DNA from: JACMRP01 sp047302465
GTDB taxonomy: Bacteria > Bdellovibrionota > Bdellovibrionia > Bdellovibrionales > Bdellovibrionaceae
Length of the DNA: 64,000 nt
NCBI RefSeq assembly: GCF_047302465.1
Contig: NZ_CP178621.1
Span: forward strand, 2,232,001-2,296,000
Reading direction: 5' to 3'
Part shown: positions 14,805 to 24,094 of the stretch, piece after piece
Layout: each line of letters starts with the position of its first letter
How positions within the stretch are numbered: position 1 is the first letter of the stretch
Translations under genes and position numbers: made by a program
The notes under the pieces: model-generated
Told to the model about the DNA's origin: nothing
Databases searched by the model: none
Seen by the model: only the letters and a program-made list of their open reading frames with translations

Positions 14805-17800
14805 TTAGAGATTTCTGCGGTACTGGCCGCCAACTTCGTATAAAGCCTCGGTCATCTGGTACAGACTGCAATGACGAGCTGCTTTCATCAATGCAGCAAA
14901 GATATTGTCGCCTTTAAGCACTGCTGCTTTCAGGTTTTGTAATTCTTTCTCTCCCTGCGTTTGATGAGTCTTTTGGAAGCCCGTTACATTCGTCAGCTGC
15001 TGGTTTTTCTCCTCGTAAGAGGCACGAGCAAGCTCGATTTTTGGCGGGATATAGTCTGCTTGCATCGTCTTAGGATCGATGAAGGTATTCACGCCGATGA
15101 TTGGCAAACTGCCATCATGCTTAAGGCGCTCGTAATACAAAGACTCTTCCTGGATCTTAGAACGTTGGTACTGAGTTTCCATCGCACCCAAGACGCCACC
15201 ACGCTCGTTGATACGTTTAAATTCATTCAACACAGCTTCCTCAACCAAGTCCGTGAGTTCTTCCAAGAAGAAGCTTCCTTGATTTGGATTTTCGTTTTTG
15301 CTGACGCCAAATTCGCGGTTGATGATCAACTGAATCGCCATCGCACGACGAACGGATTCTTCCGTTGGCGTCGTAATCGCCTCATCATACGCGTTGGTAT
15401 GAAGACTGTTACAGTTGTCGTAAAGTGCGATCAACGCCTGTAAAGTAGTACGGATGTCGTTGAAGTCGATTTCCTGCGCATGCAATGAACGACCTGAAGT
15501 CTGGATATGGTATTTCAACTTCTGAGAACGATCATTGCCCTTATAAAGCTCTTTCATCGCGACAGCCCAGATACGACGAGCAACACGGCCCAAGACCGCA
15601 TACTCTGGATCAAGACCATTACTAAAGAAGAACGACAAGTTCGGAGCAAAATCATCCACATTCAAGCCACGAGCCAAATAGTACTCAACAAAAGTAAACC
15701 CGTTGCTGAGAGTAAAGGCCAACTGACTGATCGGGTTCGCACCCGCTTCGGCAATGTGATAGCCCGAGATACTCACTGAGTAGAAGTTCTTTACGTTCTT
15801 CTTCACAAAGTACTCTTGGATATCGCCCATCATTTTCAATGCGAAATTGATCGAGAAGATACAAGTATTCTGACCTTGATCTTCTTTCAAGATATCAGCC
15901 TGAACGGTTCCGCGCACTTGTTGCACGGTCCAATCAGAAAGATCTTTATGCTCTTGCTCTGTCAGCTTGCGACCGAGTTCTTTTTCTTTTTTCTCGACCT
16001 GCTGATCAATAGCTGTGTTGAAATAAAACGCCAAGATCATCGGAGCAGGACCATTGATAGTCATGCTCACGCTAGTATTCGGAGAACATAAATCATAGCC
16101 CGCATAGAGCTTCTTCATGTCATCCAGAGTACAAATGCTAACACCGGACTCTCCGACTTTACCGAAGATATCAGGGCGCAAATCAGGGTCTTGTCCGTAC
16201 AAAGTGACGGAGTCAAACGCCGTCGACAAACGAGGCGCACCTTCACCCTTAGTTAGGTAATGAAAACGACGATTGGTACGCTCTGGAGTTCCTTCACCCG
16301 CGAACATACGCTTAGGATCTTCATCCGCGCGTTTCAGAGGGAATACACCTGCTGTGTACGGAAACTCGCCCGGAATGTTTTCAAGTTTCAAGTATGAGAA
16401 TCTATCGCCCCAATCTTTGAACTTCGGAAGAACCACGCGGCGGATTTTAGTGCCGCTCAAGCTTTCCACGGTCAACTGCTGACGGATTTCCTTGCCACGA
16501 ACTTTAAAGACCAACTCATCGCCAGCGTAACGCTCTTGCAATTCGTCCCAGCCCTTAAGAGATTGCAATTCTTCATTGGTGAAGTCTTGCTCGAGTTCTT
16601 TCTGAGCTTTTGCGACTTTCTCAGGCTCGGTCTTCAATAGACTTGCAACATTATGTAACGCACCTAAGGTTGATGCTTTTTCTGAAAGCTTCTCAGTGCG
16701 CTCTTTGTATTTGTGAATCGTAGAAGTGATTTCCGCCAGATAGTTCTGACGTTCTGCTGGAATGATTGAATGTTCTTCCGCATGCAAAACGCTGTTACGG
16801 AAGTTCTCATCCATCTGCCAGTTGTTCTTTGGATATTTCTCGGTCAACAGATCTGACAATTTAAAAAATAACTTATTCACGCCGCCGTCATTGAACTGAG
16901 AAGCCTGAGTCAAGAAGACAGGCACTTTCACTTTTTCATCAAAGATTTTACGTGAACGCTTGTACTGCTTCGTTACGTCACGAAGAGCATCCATCGCGCC
17001 ACGACGGTCGGCTTTATTGACTGCGATCAACTCCGCGAAGTCGATCATATCGATTTTCTCGAGCTGTGATTGTGCTCCGAAATCCGAAGTCATCACATAC
17101 ATCGAAAGATCACTGACTTCAGTGATCGCCATATTCCCCTGACCGATCCCTGAGGTCTCAGCGATGATCAAATCAAAGTTAAAGTTTTTCAAATATTTTA
17201 GAATCTCTGGAAGACTCGAGGCAATCTCACGACCTGAACCGCGTGACGCTACCGAACGCATGTACACATGATTGCGGCTGAGTGAATTCATACGAATACG
17301 GTCGCCCAAAAGCGAACCGCCGGTTTTGCGCTTGGATGGATCCACGCACACGACCGCCACATTTTTATTTGGATACGCATTCAAGAATCTTTGGACGAGC
17401 TCATCGATTAGGCTGGACTTACCAGCGCCACCCGTTCCTGTGATACCAAGAACTGCCGGAGTTCCGTTTTTAGCTTTAAACTTTTCAAGACCAGAGTCTT
17501 TCATCAAAGCTTGAACTTTATCTTCAGCCAAACCGTTTTCGATATAACTTAAAGCACGTCCTAACTCGAAAGACGGAATCGTGTCTTCTTTGAACGTATT
17601 TACCACATTGTGATTCACCACTTTGGCTTTTGCTTCAGTCAAATCAAAATCACAACCGCGCACGATCATCTCGATCATGCCCTCAAGCCCCAGTTTACGA
17701 CCATCATCAGGATGGAAAATCTGAGCAATGCCATAAGCTTCAAGTTCACGCTTTTCATCGTGAACGATTACACCACCGCCACCTCCATAGATTTTTACAT

Positions 17801-18068
17801 AGCTTGCGCCATTCAAATCCAGAAGGTCCTTCATGTATTTGAAGTACTCCATATGCCCGCCCTGATAAGAGCTAATGCAAACCCCTTGGGCACCTTCTTG
17901 AAGAACCGCTTTTACGACGTCACTGACCGAACGATTGTGGCCCAAGTGAATAACTTCAGCGCCCATCTCTTGCAGAATTCGGCGCATGATATTGATACTG
18001 GCGTCGTGGCCGTCAAACAATGCGGCCGCAGTGACGATACGAACGGGATTTTTTGGAGTATAAGGCAT
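14805..18068 (-). CDS. icmF: Fused isobutyryl-CoA mutase IcmF
   Basis: This 1087-residue fusion interconverts isobutyryl-CoA and butyryl-CoA (or related acyl-CoAs) using coenzyme B12. Three parts are visible: an N-terminal B12-binding domain with DGHDASINIMRRI near residue 19; a MeaB-like GTPase chaperone with P-loop GITGTGGAGKSS near residue 208; and a mutase barrel from about residue 555 with PYTAGVFPLKR and FAGEGTPERTNRRFH. The FPLKR region has the Phe that separates IcmF from methylmalonyl-CoA mutase. It is 5 bp downstream of an enoyl-CoA hydratase gene, in an apparent three-gene acyl-CoA operon. No cobalamin riboswitch is seen upstream of the operon. Confidence 0.93.
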   Translation of the reverse strand: MPYTPKNPVRIVTAAALFDGHDASINIMRRILQEMGAEVIHLGHNRSVSDVVKAVLQEGAQGVCISSYQGGHMEYFKYMKDLLDLNGASYVKIYGGGGGVIVHDEKRELEAYGIAQIFHPDDGRKLGLEGMIEMIVRGCDFDLTEAKAKVVNHNVVNTFKEDTIPSFELGRALSYIENGLAEDKVQALMKDSGLEKFKAKNGTPAVLGITGTGGAGKSSLIDELVQRFLNAYPNKNVAVVCVDPSKRKTGGSLLGDRIRMNSLSRNHVYMRSVASRGSGREIASSLPEILKYLKNFNFDLIIAETSGIGQGNMAITEVSDLSMYVMTSDFGAQSQLEKIDMIDFAELIAVNKADRRGAMDALRDVTKQYKRSRKIFDEKVKVPVFLTQASQFNDGGVNKLFFKLSDLLTEKYPKNNWQMDENFRNSVLHAEEHSIIPAERQNYLAEITSTIHKYKERTEKLSEKASTLGALHNVASLLKTEPEKVAKAQKELEQDFTNEELQSLKGWDELQERYAGDELVFKVRGKEIRQQLTVESLSGTKIRRVVLPKFKDWGDRFSYLKLENIPGEFPYTAGVFPLKRADEDPKRMFAGEGTPERTNRRFHYLTKGEGAPRLSTAFDSVTLYGQDPDLRPDIFGKVGESGVSICTLDDMKKLYAGYDLCSPNTSVSMTINGPAPMILAFYFNTAIDQQVEKKEKELGRKLTEQEHKDLSDWTVQQVRGTVQADILKEDQGQNTCIFSINFALKMMGDIQEYFVKKNVKNFYSVSISGYHIAEAGANPISQLAFTLSNGFTFVEYYLARGLNVDDFAPNLSFFFSNGLDPEYAVLGRVARRIWAVAMKELYKGNDRSQKLKYHIQTSGRSLHAQEIDFNDIRTTLQALIALYDNCNSLHTNAYDEAITTPTEESVRRAMAIQLIINREFGVSKNENPNQGSFFLEELTDLVEEAVLNEFKRINERGGVLGAMETQYQRSKIQEESLYYERLKHDGSLPIIGVNTFIDPKTMQADYIPPKIELARASYEEKNQQLTNVTGFQKTHQTQGEKELQNLKAAVLKGDNIFAALMKAARHCSLYQMTEALYEVGGQYRRNL

Positions 18069-18073
18069 ATTTA

Positions 18074-18877
18074 CTATTGTCCCTTAAATGCAGGTTTACG
18101 CTTTTCAATAAAGGCTTTAGTTCCTTCACGAACATCTTCCGTCGCGAAAAGATCGGCAAAATGTCTTGCTTCGGTTCTTTGTGCTTCTTCAACATCAAGT
18201 TCGTAAGACTGATTGATGGATTTCTTAGCTGCAGCAACGGCGACTGGGCCACGGCTGAGGATCGTGCTGATGGTCTTCATAACAGTATTCATCAGTTCTG
18301 CTTGCGGCACAACCTTGTTTACCAAACCAAGAGCCAACGCCTCTTGCGCGTTCAACATATCGCCTGTGTATGTTAACTCACGCGCTTTACGAATTCCCAC
18401 CGCGCGCGCCAAGCGCACAGTCCCGCCAAAGCCTGGAATCAAACCAAGGCTGACTTCAGGTAAACCAAATTTAGCGTTTTCAGAAGCGAAAATAAAATCG
18501 CAACCAAGTGCCAGTTCAAGACCGCCACCCAACGCAAAACCGTTCACTGCTGCAATGACCGGAATCTTTAAAATATTGAGTTCGTGAAAAATCGATTGGC
18601 CACGTTGTGCAAATGCAAATGCCTGATCTTCATTGAGCTCAGATATTTCTTTGATATCTGCACCAGCTACGAAAGCTTTTTCACCACTACCCGTGATGAC
18701 AAGGGCACGTGCATTTTCAAAATCGATTTCGCCGATCTGACGAAGAGCATCCGCCATATCGTTTAAGACTTGCGCGTTGAGCGCATTCAAAGCCTCAGGA
18801 CGTTGGATAGTCATTACCCATACGCCATTATCCTTCATTTCAAGGTTGATTGCTTTGTAAGAAAATTGAGAAGCCAT
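18074..18877 (-). CDS. Enoyl-CoA hydratase (crotonase family)
   Basis: This 267-residue crotonase-fold enzyme hydrates enoyl-CoA to 3-hydroxyacyl-CoA. The oxyanion-hole segments are GSGEKAFVAGADIKEI near residue 65 and NGFALGGGLELALGCDFIFA near residue 112. The two catalytic glutamates expected in crotonase are represented by E at GGGLELA and E in FGLPEVSLGLIPG. Length is typical. It lies 30 bp after a 3-hydroxyacyl-CoA dehydrogenase gene and 5 bp before icmF, so it probably acts on C4 acyl-CoA intermediates with them. Confidence 0.92.
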   Translation of the reverse strand: MASQFSYKAINLEMKDNGVWVMTIQRPEALNALNAQVLNDMADALRQIGEIDFENARALVITGSGEKAFVAGADIKEISELNEDQAFAFAQRGQSIFHELNILKIPVIAAVNGFALGGGLELALGCDFIFASENAKFGLPEVSLGLIPGFGGTVRLARAVGIRKARELTYTGDMLNAQEALALGLVNKVVPQAELMNTVMKTISTILSRGPVAVAAAKKSINQSYELDVEEAQRTEARHFADLFATEDVREGTKAFIEKRKPAFKGQ

Positions 18878-18907
18878 TAGTTTAAATCCTTTTCGGCATC
18901 AGCCGCT

Positions 18908-19777
18908 TTATTTTTGTGAGTAATCATAAAAGCCACGGCCCGTTTTGCGGCCGAGCCATCCCGCCTCAACATACTTCACTAGAAGTGGGCATGGACGGTA
19001 TTTAGAATCACCAAGACCATCATGAAGAACGTTCATGATCGCAAGGCATGTATCAAGACCGATGAAGTCTGCCAAAGTTAAAGGACCCATAGGTTGGTTC
19101 GTTCCAAGCTTCATCGCATTGTCGATCGCTTCTACATTCGCGATACCTTCATGAAGAGTGTAAACCGCTTCGTTGATCATCGGCATAAGGATGCGATTCA
19201 CGATAAAGCCCGGCATGTCTTTCACAGACTCTACGAAAACTTTGTCCATTTTCTCAGACAACGCTTTCACAGTTTTGAAAGTTTCATCCGAAGTTTGCAA
19301 ACCTTTGATACCTTCAACAAGTTTCATCAAAGGAACTGGATTCATGAAGTGCATACCAGCTACTTGCGTTGGACGCTTTGTGACTGCCGCGATTTTCGTG
19401 ATAGAGATTGAAGAAGTATTTGAAGCCAAGATCGCAGTTGGTTTTGCAACTTCATCTAGTTGCTTGAAGATTTTAAGTTTCAAATCGATATTTTCAGTCG
19501 CAGCTTCAACAACGACATCGCAATCTTTAAGCGCTGTCATTTCTTGAGAAGTTTTGATTCTGCCAAGAAGCTCTGCCTTTTGACCTTCAGTCATAGTTGC
19601 TTTTTTGATCAAACGATCACAAGAACCAGAAATCGTTGCGATCCCTTTTTCAAGAGCCGGTCCAGAGACATCCACCATCACCACTTGATAACCAAATTGA
19701 GCCGCCACTTGAGCAATTCCATTTCCCATTTGACCAGCACCAACTACACCGATGGAACGAACGTCTTGAATATTCAT
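18908..19777 (-). CDS. hbd: 3-hydroxybutyryl-CoA dehydrogenase
   Basis: This 289-residue protein has an N-terminal NAD-binding motif (GVVGAGQMGNGIAQVAA, residues 10-26) and the domain order of short-chain 3-hydroxyacyl-CoA dehydrogenases. The catalytic His is in AGMHFMNPVPLMKLVE, and NQPMGPLTLADFIGLDT and GRKTGRGFYDYS are at the C-terminus. It oxidises 3-hydroxybutyryl-CoA to acetoacetyl-CoA, or reduces it. It is the first gene of the operon with the hydratase and icmF. A GGAGAG sequence precedes the ATG. Confidence 0.94.
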   Translation of the reverse strand: MNIQDVRSIGVVGAGQMGNGIAQVAAQFGYQVVMVDVSGPALEKGIATISGSCDRLIKKATMTEGQKAELLGRIKTSQEMTALKDCDVVVEAATENIDLKLKIFKQLDEVAKPTAILASNTSSISITKIAAVTKRPTQVAGMHFMNPVPLMKLVEGIKGLQTSDETFKTVKALSEKMDKVFVESVKDMPGFIVNRILMPMINEAVYTLHEGIANVEAIDNAMKLGTNQPMGPLTLADFIGLDTCLAIMNVLHDGLGDSKYRPCPLLVKYVEAGWLGRKTGRGFYDYSQK

Positions 19778-19956
19778 ACTCTCTCCTTGCTTTCAGCAAT
19801 ATTGCGCAAAGCGTAAAATAATAGATCTAGAACCCGATATCTATAGCTGGCGCTCTCGATTTGGTCAAAAACTCCCCTCACTTCGGGGGCCGGTGTTGCG
19901 GTGCGCTTCCGTTGAAACAATTGATTTAAATCCCAAGGCATGGTGCCTATTCGGGC

Positions 19957-20838
19957 ATGACGGTCTTTCCGACGGAAAAAACGCTTAAAAAATGGATTTC
20001 TTTAGTCCCAACAGACGGAGATTTGGTCTTTTTCAAAGATCTGAAGCAGGCCGAAGAATTTGTGTCCCTAGACGTTCCCTTGTTCACCCGCTTTGAAGCC
20101 TGGGATCAAGGAGCCGATCTTTTGGGCCTGAACCAACGCAGTTGGTATGGGTACAGCATGGGAAAAGCCGCGGCTTGCACGAAGTTTCCATCAGGTTTGA
20201 TCGAGTCCCTCGATGCAAAAACTCAGCTAAAAATCTTCCGCTATCAACAAAAAATCAAAGTTCCGACGATTTTAGAGATCACTCCGGAATTAGAGAAATT
20301 GGATTTTTTAAAGTTTGCGGATCGTCTTTGGATTACAACTCACAAATGGAATAAAGCGCCTACTTCGACGAAACTAAAAATCCTGAACGCTTACTACCAG
20401 CAAAATCCAAGAATTGAAAAATACAAAAGCTTACAGCCCCACTCTCAAGAAGCGCAAAAAATTCTTAAGCAGTATCAGCTTCAGAAACTTTTGGGAACTT
20501 TTGCTGAAAGATCTGGGCCTAACTGCTTGGCTTTGGTGGCTCGCGCGATTTCCAAACAAAACGACCAGGTCGCTGCCACGTGGCTTCATTGGCCTCCATT
20601 AAGACGCTTCTTAGAGCTTCAAGGTTTTGCCGAGATGAGAGATACCAAACCACAAAGCGGTGACGTCCTGGTATTCATGCGTGACGGGACCGGAGTGCAT
20701 GCCTGCATTACCCTAGACTCGCGACATATTATTGAAAAACCAGGGCAAGATTTTTACGAGCCCTACATCGTTAACACTCTAAAAAAATCTCGCACTTCGT
20801 GGAAAAATGCGACCCTGCATATCTGGAGAAAGAAATGA
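19957..20838 (+). CDS. NlpC/P60-like cysteine peptidase-fold protein
   Basis: The C-terminal third of this 293-residue protein has a papain-like pattern: RSGPNCLALVARAI with a candidate catalytic Cys near residue 190, then SGDVLVFMRDGTGVHACITLD with a candidate His near 248. The N-terminal part is not recognised. There is no signal peptide, so if it is an amidase or peptidase it acts inside the cell. It begins an apparent operon with a Nudix hydrolase (ATGA overlap) and a CPBP protease. NlpC/P60-type proteins often cut cell-wall peptides, but no substrate can be named here. Confidence 0.6.
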   Translation: MTVFPTEKTLKKWISLVPTDGDLVFFKDLKQAEEFVSLDVPLFTRFEAWDQGADLLGLNQRSWYGYSMGKAAACTKFPSGLIESLDAKTQLKIFRYQQKIKVPTILEITPELEKLDFLKFADRLWITTHKWNKAPTSTKLKILNAYYQQNPRIEKYKSLQPHSQEAQKILKQYQLQKLLGTFAERSGPNCLALVARAISKQNDQVAATWLHWPPLRRFLELQGFAEMRDTKPQSGDVLVFMRDGTGVHACITLDSRHIIEKPGQDFYEPYIVNTLKKSRTSWKNATLHIWRKK

Positions 20839-21317
20839 GCACGAAACCCTTGCTCCCCGAAGCTGAATATCTTGCAACCCTTCCGAAAAAACGTATGGGC
20901 GTTGGAGTTGTTTTCACCTCTGGAAACAAAGTTCTAGTGTTAAAACCGACTTATAAAGATCACTGGCTTCTTCCAGGCGGTGTCATCGATGAGAACGAAT
21001 CCCCGCGCGAGGCCGCAATTCGCGAAGTGAAAGAGGAACTGGGCCTTGATGTCGTGATCGAAAAGCTTATTGTGATGGATTACCTGCATCCAGCAGGCAC
21101 TCGCACTGAATGCATCCAATTTTTCTTTCAAGGTCCAGAGCTAAAGCCTGCAGAAGTTGCGGCCATCCAGTTGCAATCTGAAGAAATCACTGAATACGAA
21201 TTCGTAGAGTTCCCGGAAGCTCTCAAACGCCTTGGCGGACATGCCTCACAACGTTTGAAGATCGCAATTAGTAAGAACTTCGAAATGACCTATTTGGAAA
21301 ACGGTCAGGAAATTTAA
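20835..21317 (+). CDS. Nudix hydrolase
   Basis: This 160-residue protein has a complete Nudix box, GGVIDENESPREAAIREVKEELG (about residues 47-69), which binds the metal used to hydrolyse nucleoside diphosphate derivatives. The substrate is not readable from the sequence. The ATG overlaps the stop of the preceding gene as ATGA, and GGAGA lies just upstream, so translation is coupled. The CPBP protease gene starts 1 bp after its stop. Confidence 0.9.
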   Translation: MSTKPLLPEAEYLATLPKKRMGVGVVFTSGNKVLVLKPTYKDHWLLPGGVIDENESPREAAIREVKEELGLDVVIEKLIVMDYLHPAGTRTECIQFFFQGPELKPAEVAAIQLQSEEITEYEFVEFPEALKRLGGHASQRLKIAISKNFEMTYLENGQEI

Positions 21318-21318
21318 G

Positions 21319-22077
21319 ATGCTCGCACAAATCATTAGCAGCGTAGGAATCTTTGTTTTTTCGTATTTGTTTTTTGTAATTTCTGAAAGACCGTGGGCTT
21401 TTGCGCTGATGCTCGCCTTAACTATTGCGAGTTTTTTACTAAACGCTTTTAAAAACCAAAGAGCCTTCCTCGTTGCTGTTTTTTCATCGCATCTGACACT
21501 CTATCTTCTTAGATTTATTCCTTATGGCCGATACTGGCCTCACGATTTTTTCATTGTCTGCGCCGTGACGTTTTTAGCTCTGAAATATATTTTAAAAACT
21601 CCTTTCACAAAACCTCGCTGGAGCTGGAAATTCACGAAGCCTGAGCTAATCTCGGTCGCAATTATCACCCTGCCCAGTATTCTAATTTTGCTTTGGTATT
21701 ACAGTAATCACCGTGAGGTCGCTGATAAATTCCCTCTCCCTGCAATGCCTGCGTGGGTGTTGCCTTTTGCGATTGTCGGTGTCGCTGCCGTCAATGGTCT
21801 TCGTGAAGAGCTCCTATATCGTATTCTGTATCTTTCGACCGAAAAAGCGGGCTCTAAGAACTGGTTTCTTCTTTTCAATCAAGCAGTCCTCTTTGGATTT
21901 TTGCATTTCGCAGGCGGTTTTCCCCAAGGCTGGCTAGGGGTTCTTCTTACCGGCACCTGGGGTCTAGCTATTGGAATTCAGTTTGTGCTCTTCAGATCAG
22001 CGACTTTGTCGTGGCTGACGCACTCTCTGGCAGACGCGATCATGTTTTCCGTGATTGTGATGAACAGAACCGTCTAA
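21319..22077 (+). CDS. CPBP-family intramembrane metalloprotease
   Basis: This 252-residue membrane protein has about seven hydrophobic segments. It carries the CPBP (CAAX protease / bacteriocin-processing) motifs: EELLYRILYL near residue 165, FGFLHFAGG near 195 and a final WLTHSLADAIMF near 235. Members are membrane-embedded glutamyl metalloproteases that process peptides or prenylated proteins; some give bacteriocin immunity. It closes a three-gene set with the Nudix and NlpC/P60-like genes. An AGGA sequence lies upstream of the ATG. Confidence 0.85.
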   Translation: MLAQIISSVGIFVFSYLFFVISERPWAFALMLALTIASFLLNAFKNQRAFLVAVFSSHLTLYLLRFIPYGRYWPHDFFIVCAVTFLALKYILKTPFTKPRWSWKFTKPELISVAIITLPSILILLWYYSNHREVADKFPLPAMPAWVLPFAIVGVAAVNGLREELLYRILYLSTEKAGSKNWFLLFNQAVLFGFLHFAGGFPQGWLGVLLTGTWGLAIGIQFVLFRSATLSWLTHSLADAIMFSVIVMNRTV

Positions 22078-22154
22078 CCAGACCAAGATAGAGCCTTTGA
22101 TAAATCCACTTCTGGTCTTGGAGACACCCCCAAGTCCTGAGAGAATAAAACCTC

Positions 22155-23498
22155 ATGCGAGTGGGGATTTTCACAGTCATTTTAATCGTTTCCGAACTTT
22201 GTTTTGCCCAAAACAATTCCGCTGTTTCGTTCTATCGCTCACAACAAAGTCTTTTCCCTTCTGGCCAAGTTAAGCGCGATGACCTTGAAAAGAAAATTCT
22301 TCGTCGTGACTACGAGCCCTGGTTCCGCGTTTCGTGGAATAAAAAAGATTACGAAATCCCCGGCGACACCGTCGTCACTGATTTGCAGCTTACAAAAAAT
22401 CTGATCGCCAGAGAAACTCTAGAACTATTTAAAGGCCCCGAAGAAGGCTCTGGCCGTGTTGGTCGCATCGTTGCAAAAACGAACTTGCAAGTACTGCAAA
22501 CAAAAAGCTACTGGGCTGAAATTTACGAGCCAAAACTGAAACTCAAAGGCTGGGCACCTCTGCATTTGTTAGAAGCTCCTTTTGAAGATACAGGCGTCTT
22601 TGTCACACTCATCGATACCTTCCTGCGAAAAACTCCGCAAAGCTCTTCAGAAATCGTGACCACCATTCCCCGTATGGTGCGCGTGACTTCGCTAGGATTT
22701 GAAAAGGCTTATTTAAAAGTTCAATACCAAGGCCACATTGGATACTTGGATCTTACTAATCTTGCTGGCCGTGGTGATTTTGCAATGTGGGCTTTTCACA
22801 AACACAAAGGCTGGCTTGGAATTTCTCATCGTGAAAATGCTTACTTGATGACCGTGAATTCTTTGAAGCTTCCTCTCGAAGACTTCTTAGCATTTAATCC
22901 CTACACGGATCGCGGCGTGGTTTCTCAGAAACTGAATGAGGACGGCCCATCGATTCGCTCGCGTGTGACAATCGCTAACAACCGCGCTCATCGCTGGGCA
23001 CTCAGTCACCTTGAAGGTCACGGCCCTGTTTGGTGGCGCATGGATGAACCACAAGCAATGAAGACCGTTGCAAGCGAAACTCTACTCTCCAATGAGCAGC
23101 TTCTAAAACGCGAAGTCGTTTCTGTTGCTTTTTCTTCTAAAGGTACAAAAGGTATCGCATCTGCAAACGGCATTTTCCGCACTGAAGATGGCAAGGTTTG
23201 GAAAGAAATCCCGCAGTTTGCAGGACAGAATTATCCGGTCGCAATTCATCCGGATGGCGCTTGGTTTGTTGGCAATTACCGCAGCTTTGACGATGGTAAA
23301 ACTTTTGAAACTTACATCAAATGGGACAAGCTTGCTCAGAAAATTCAAATGGGTATGAGTCTTCCTCCCCGTCACTTGCGTATTTCAAATATCGAACCGC
23401 TTTCACACTCTCGCATTCGCATTCATGTCGATACGGGCGTGCAAAAAGTCAAAATGCAGGCCCATATCCTTAGCAACGAGTGGTCTCTCGTTAAATAG
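22155..23498 (+). CDS. Exported SH3-domain protein
   Basis: This 447-residue protein has a signal peptide (MRVGIFTVILIVSELCFA). Two bacterial SH3-like stretches follow: ELFKGPEEGSGRVGRI to WAPLHLLEAP (about residues 90-145) and FVTLIDTFLRKTPQSSSEI to GYLDLTNLAG (about 148-205). The C-terminal half has repeats resembling beta-propeller blades (NGIFRTEDGKVWKEI, YRSFDDGKTFETYI). SH3b domains often bind peptidoglycan or peptides, so a periplasmic binding role is likely. It ends 5 bp before the end of the convergent DUF6151-like gene. Confidence 0.75.
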   Translation: MRVGIFTVILIVSELCFAQNNSAVSFYRSQQSLFPSGQVKRDDLEKKILRRDYEPWFRVSWNKKDYEIPGDTVVTDLQLTKNLIARETLELFKGPEEGSGRVGRIVAKTNLQVLQTKSYWAEIYEPKLKLKGWAPLHLLEAPFEDTGVFVTLIDTFLRKTPQSSSEIVTTIPRMVRVTSLGFEKAYLKVQYQGHIGYLDLTNLAGRGDFAMWAFHKHKGWLGISHRENAYLMTVNSLKLPLEDFLAFNPYTDRGVVSQKLNEDGPSIRSRVTIANNRAHRWALSHLEGHGPVWWRMDEPQAMKTVASETLLSNEQLLKREVVSVAFSSKGTKGIASANGIFRTEDGKVWKEIPQFAGQNYPVAIHPDGAWFVGNYRSFDDGKTFETYIKWDKLAQKIQMGMSLPPRHLRISNIEPLSHSRIRIHVDTGVQKVKMQAHILSNEWSLVK

Positions 23499-23503
23499 AT
23501 ATT

Positions 23504-24076
23504 CTAAAATTTAGGAGGCGAAACCAACACCTCTACGGGCGCAATCGGCTTATTGGAAGCGTCGAAGAATGGGTTCGGGCGCTTCCATCGCTTTAGATAC
23601 ATTCTTAATATTTGACCAAGAATTACAAAGAACCAAGAGGAAGGCGTCCCCTTGTGTGTTCCTTCTGGCAAAGGTGGAATCCCGCTTTCCCCGTTGACCC
23701 GCAAACGAATGGGACCGAGGGTCTCGCGATTCAAATCACCCAGTCTCGCGGCCACTAGTCCTATATATCCTGCCTGCGAAGGTAAAGAGTTTGCGATTGG
23801 TGAACGGCAACAACCTGCATACCAACGAAAGAGGCCGGTCTTTTCAGACAGCTTCACGCCGCGAACATGCTCGAAGCCTTTTGTAATTTGAAGCAGTTTA
23901 GGAAACACAGGTACAACCTCGGTGCCCCCATTTGCATCAAGAATGGATTCTGGGTTCCCCAAAAAATGAGCATAAGCCTGACAGTCTTTGCACATGCAAA
24001 TGAATCGAAGCCCCTGAAGCTCGGTCTCTTGCTGTATGACTCCGCTGACATTTCCGCATCGACATTTAAATTGCAT
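23504..24076 (-). CDS. Zinc-ribbon GFA-like protein (DUF6151-like)
   Basis: This 190-residue protein has the cysteine spacing of GFA-type zinc proteins: FKCRCGNVSG near residue 3-12, FICMCKDCQAYAHFLG near 30-45, and YAGCCRSPIANSL near 105-117. The pattern resembles the DUF6151 group more than glutathione-dependent formaldehyde activating enzyme. The function is unknown. It is probably cytoplasmic, as there is no signal peptide. It is 18 bp downstream of plsC and may share its message. Confidence 0.7.
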   Translation of the reverse strand: MQFKCRCGNVSGVIQQETELQGLRFICMCKDCQAYAHFLGNPESILDANGGTEVVPVFPKLLQITKGFEHVRGVKLSEKTGLFRWYAGCCRSPIANSLPSQAGYIGLVAARLGDLNRETLGPIRLRVNGESGIPPLPEGTHKGTPSSWFFVILGQILRMYLKRWKRPNPFFDASNKPIAPVEVLVSPPKF

Positions 24077-24094
24077 GTGTATTAAAGCCTCATT

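Noticed and set aside
19778..19956. Possible cobalamin riboswitch before the icmF operon
   Set aside because: No B12-box-like sequence or conserved structure was seen in this short gap.
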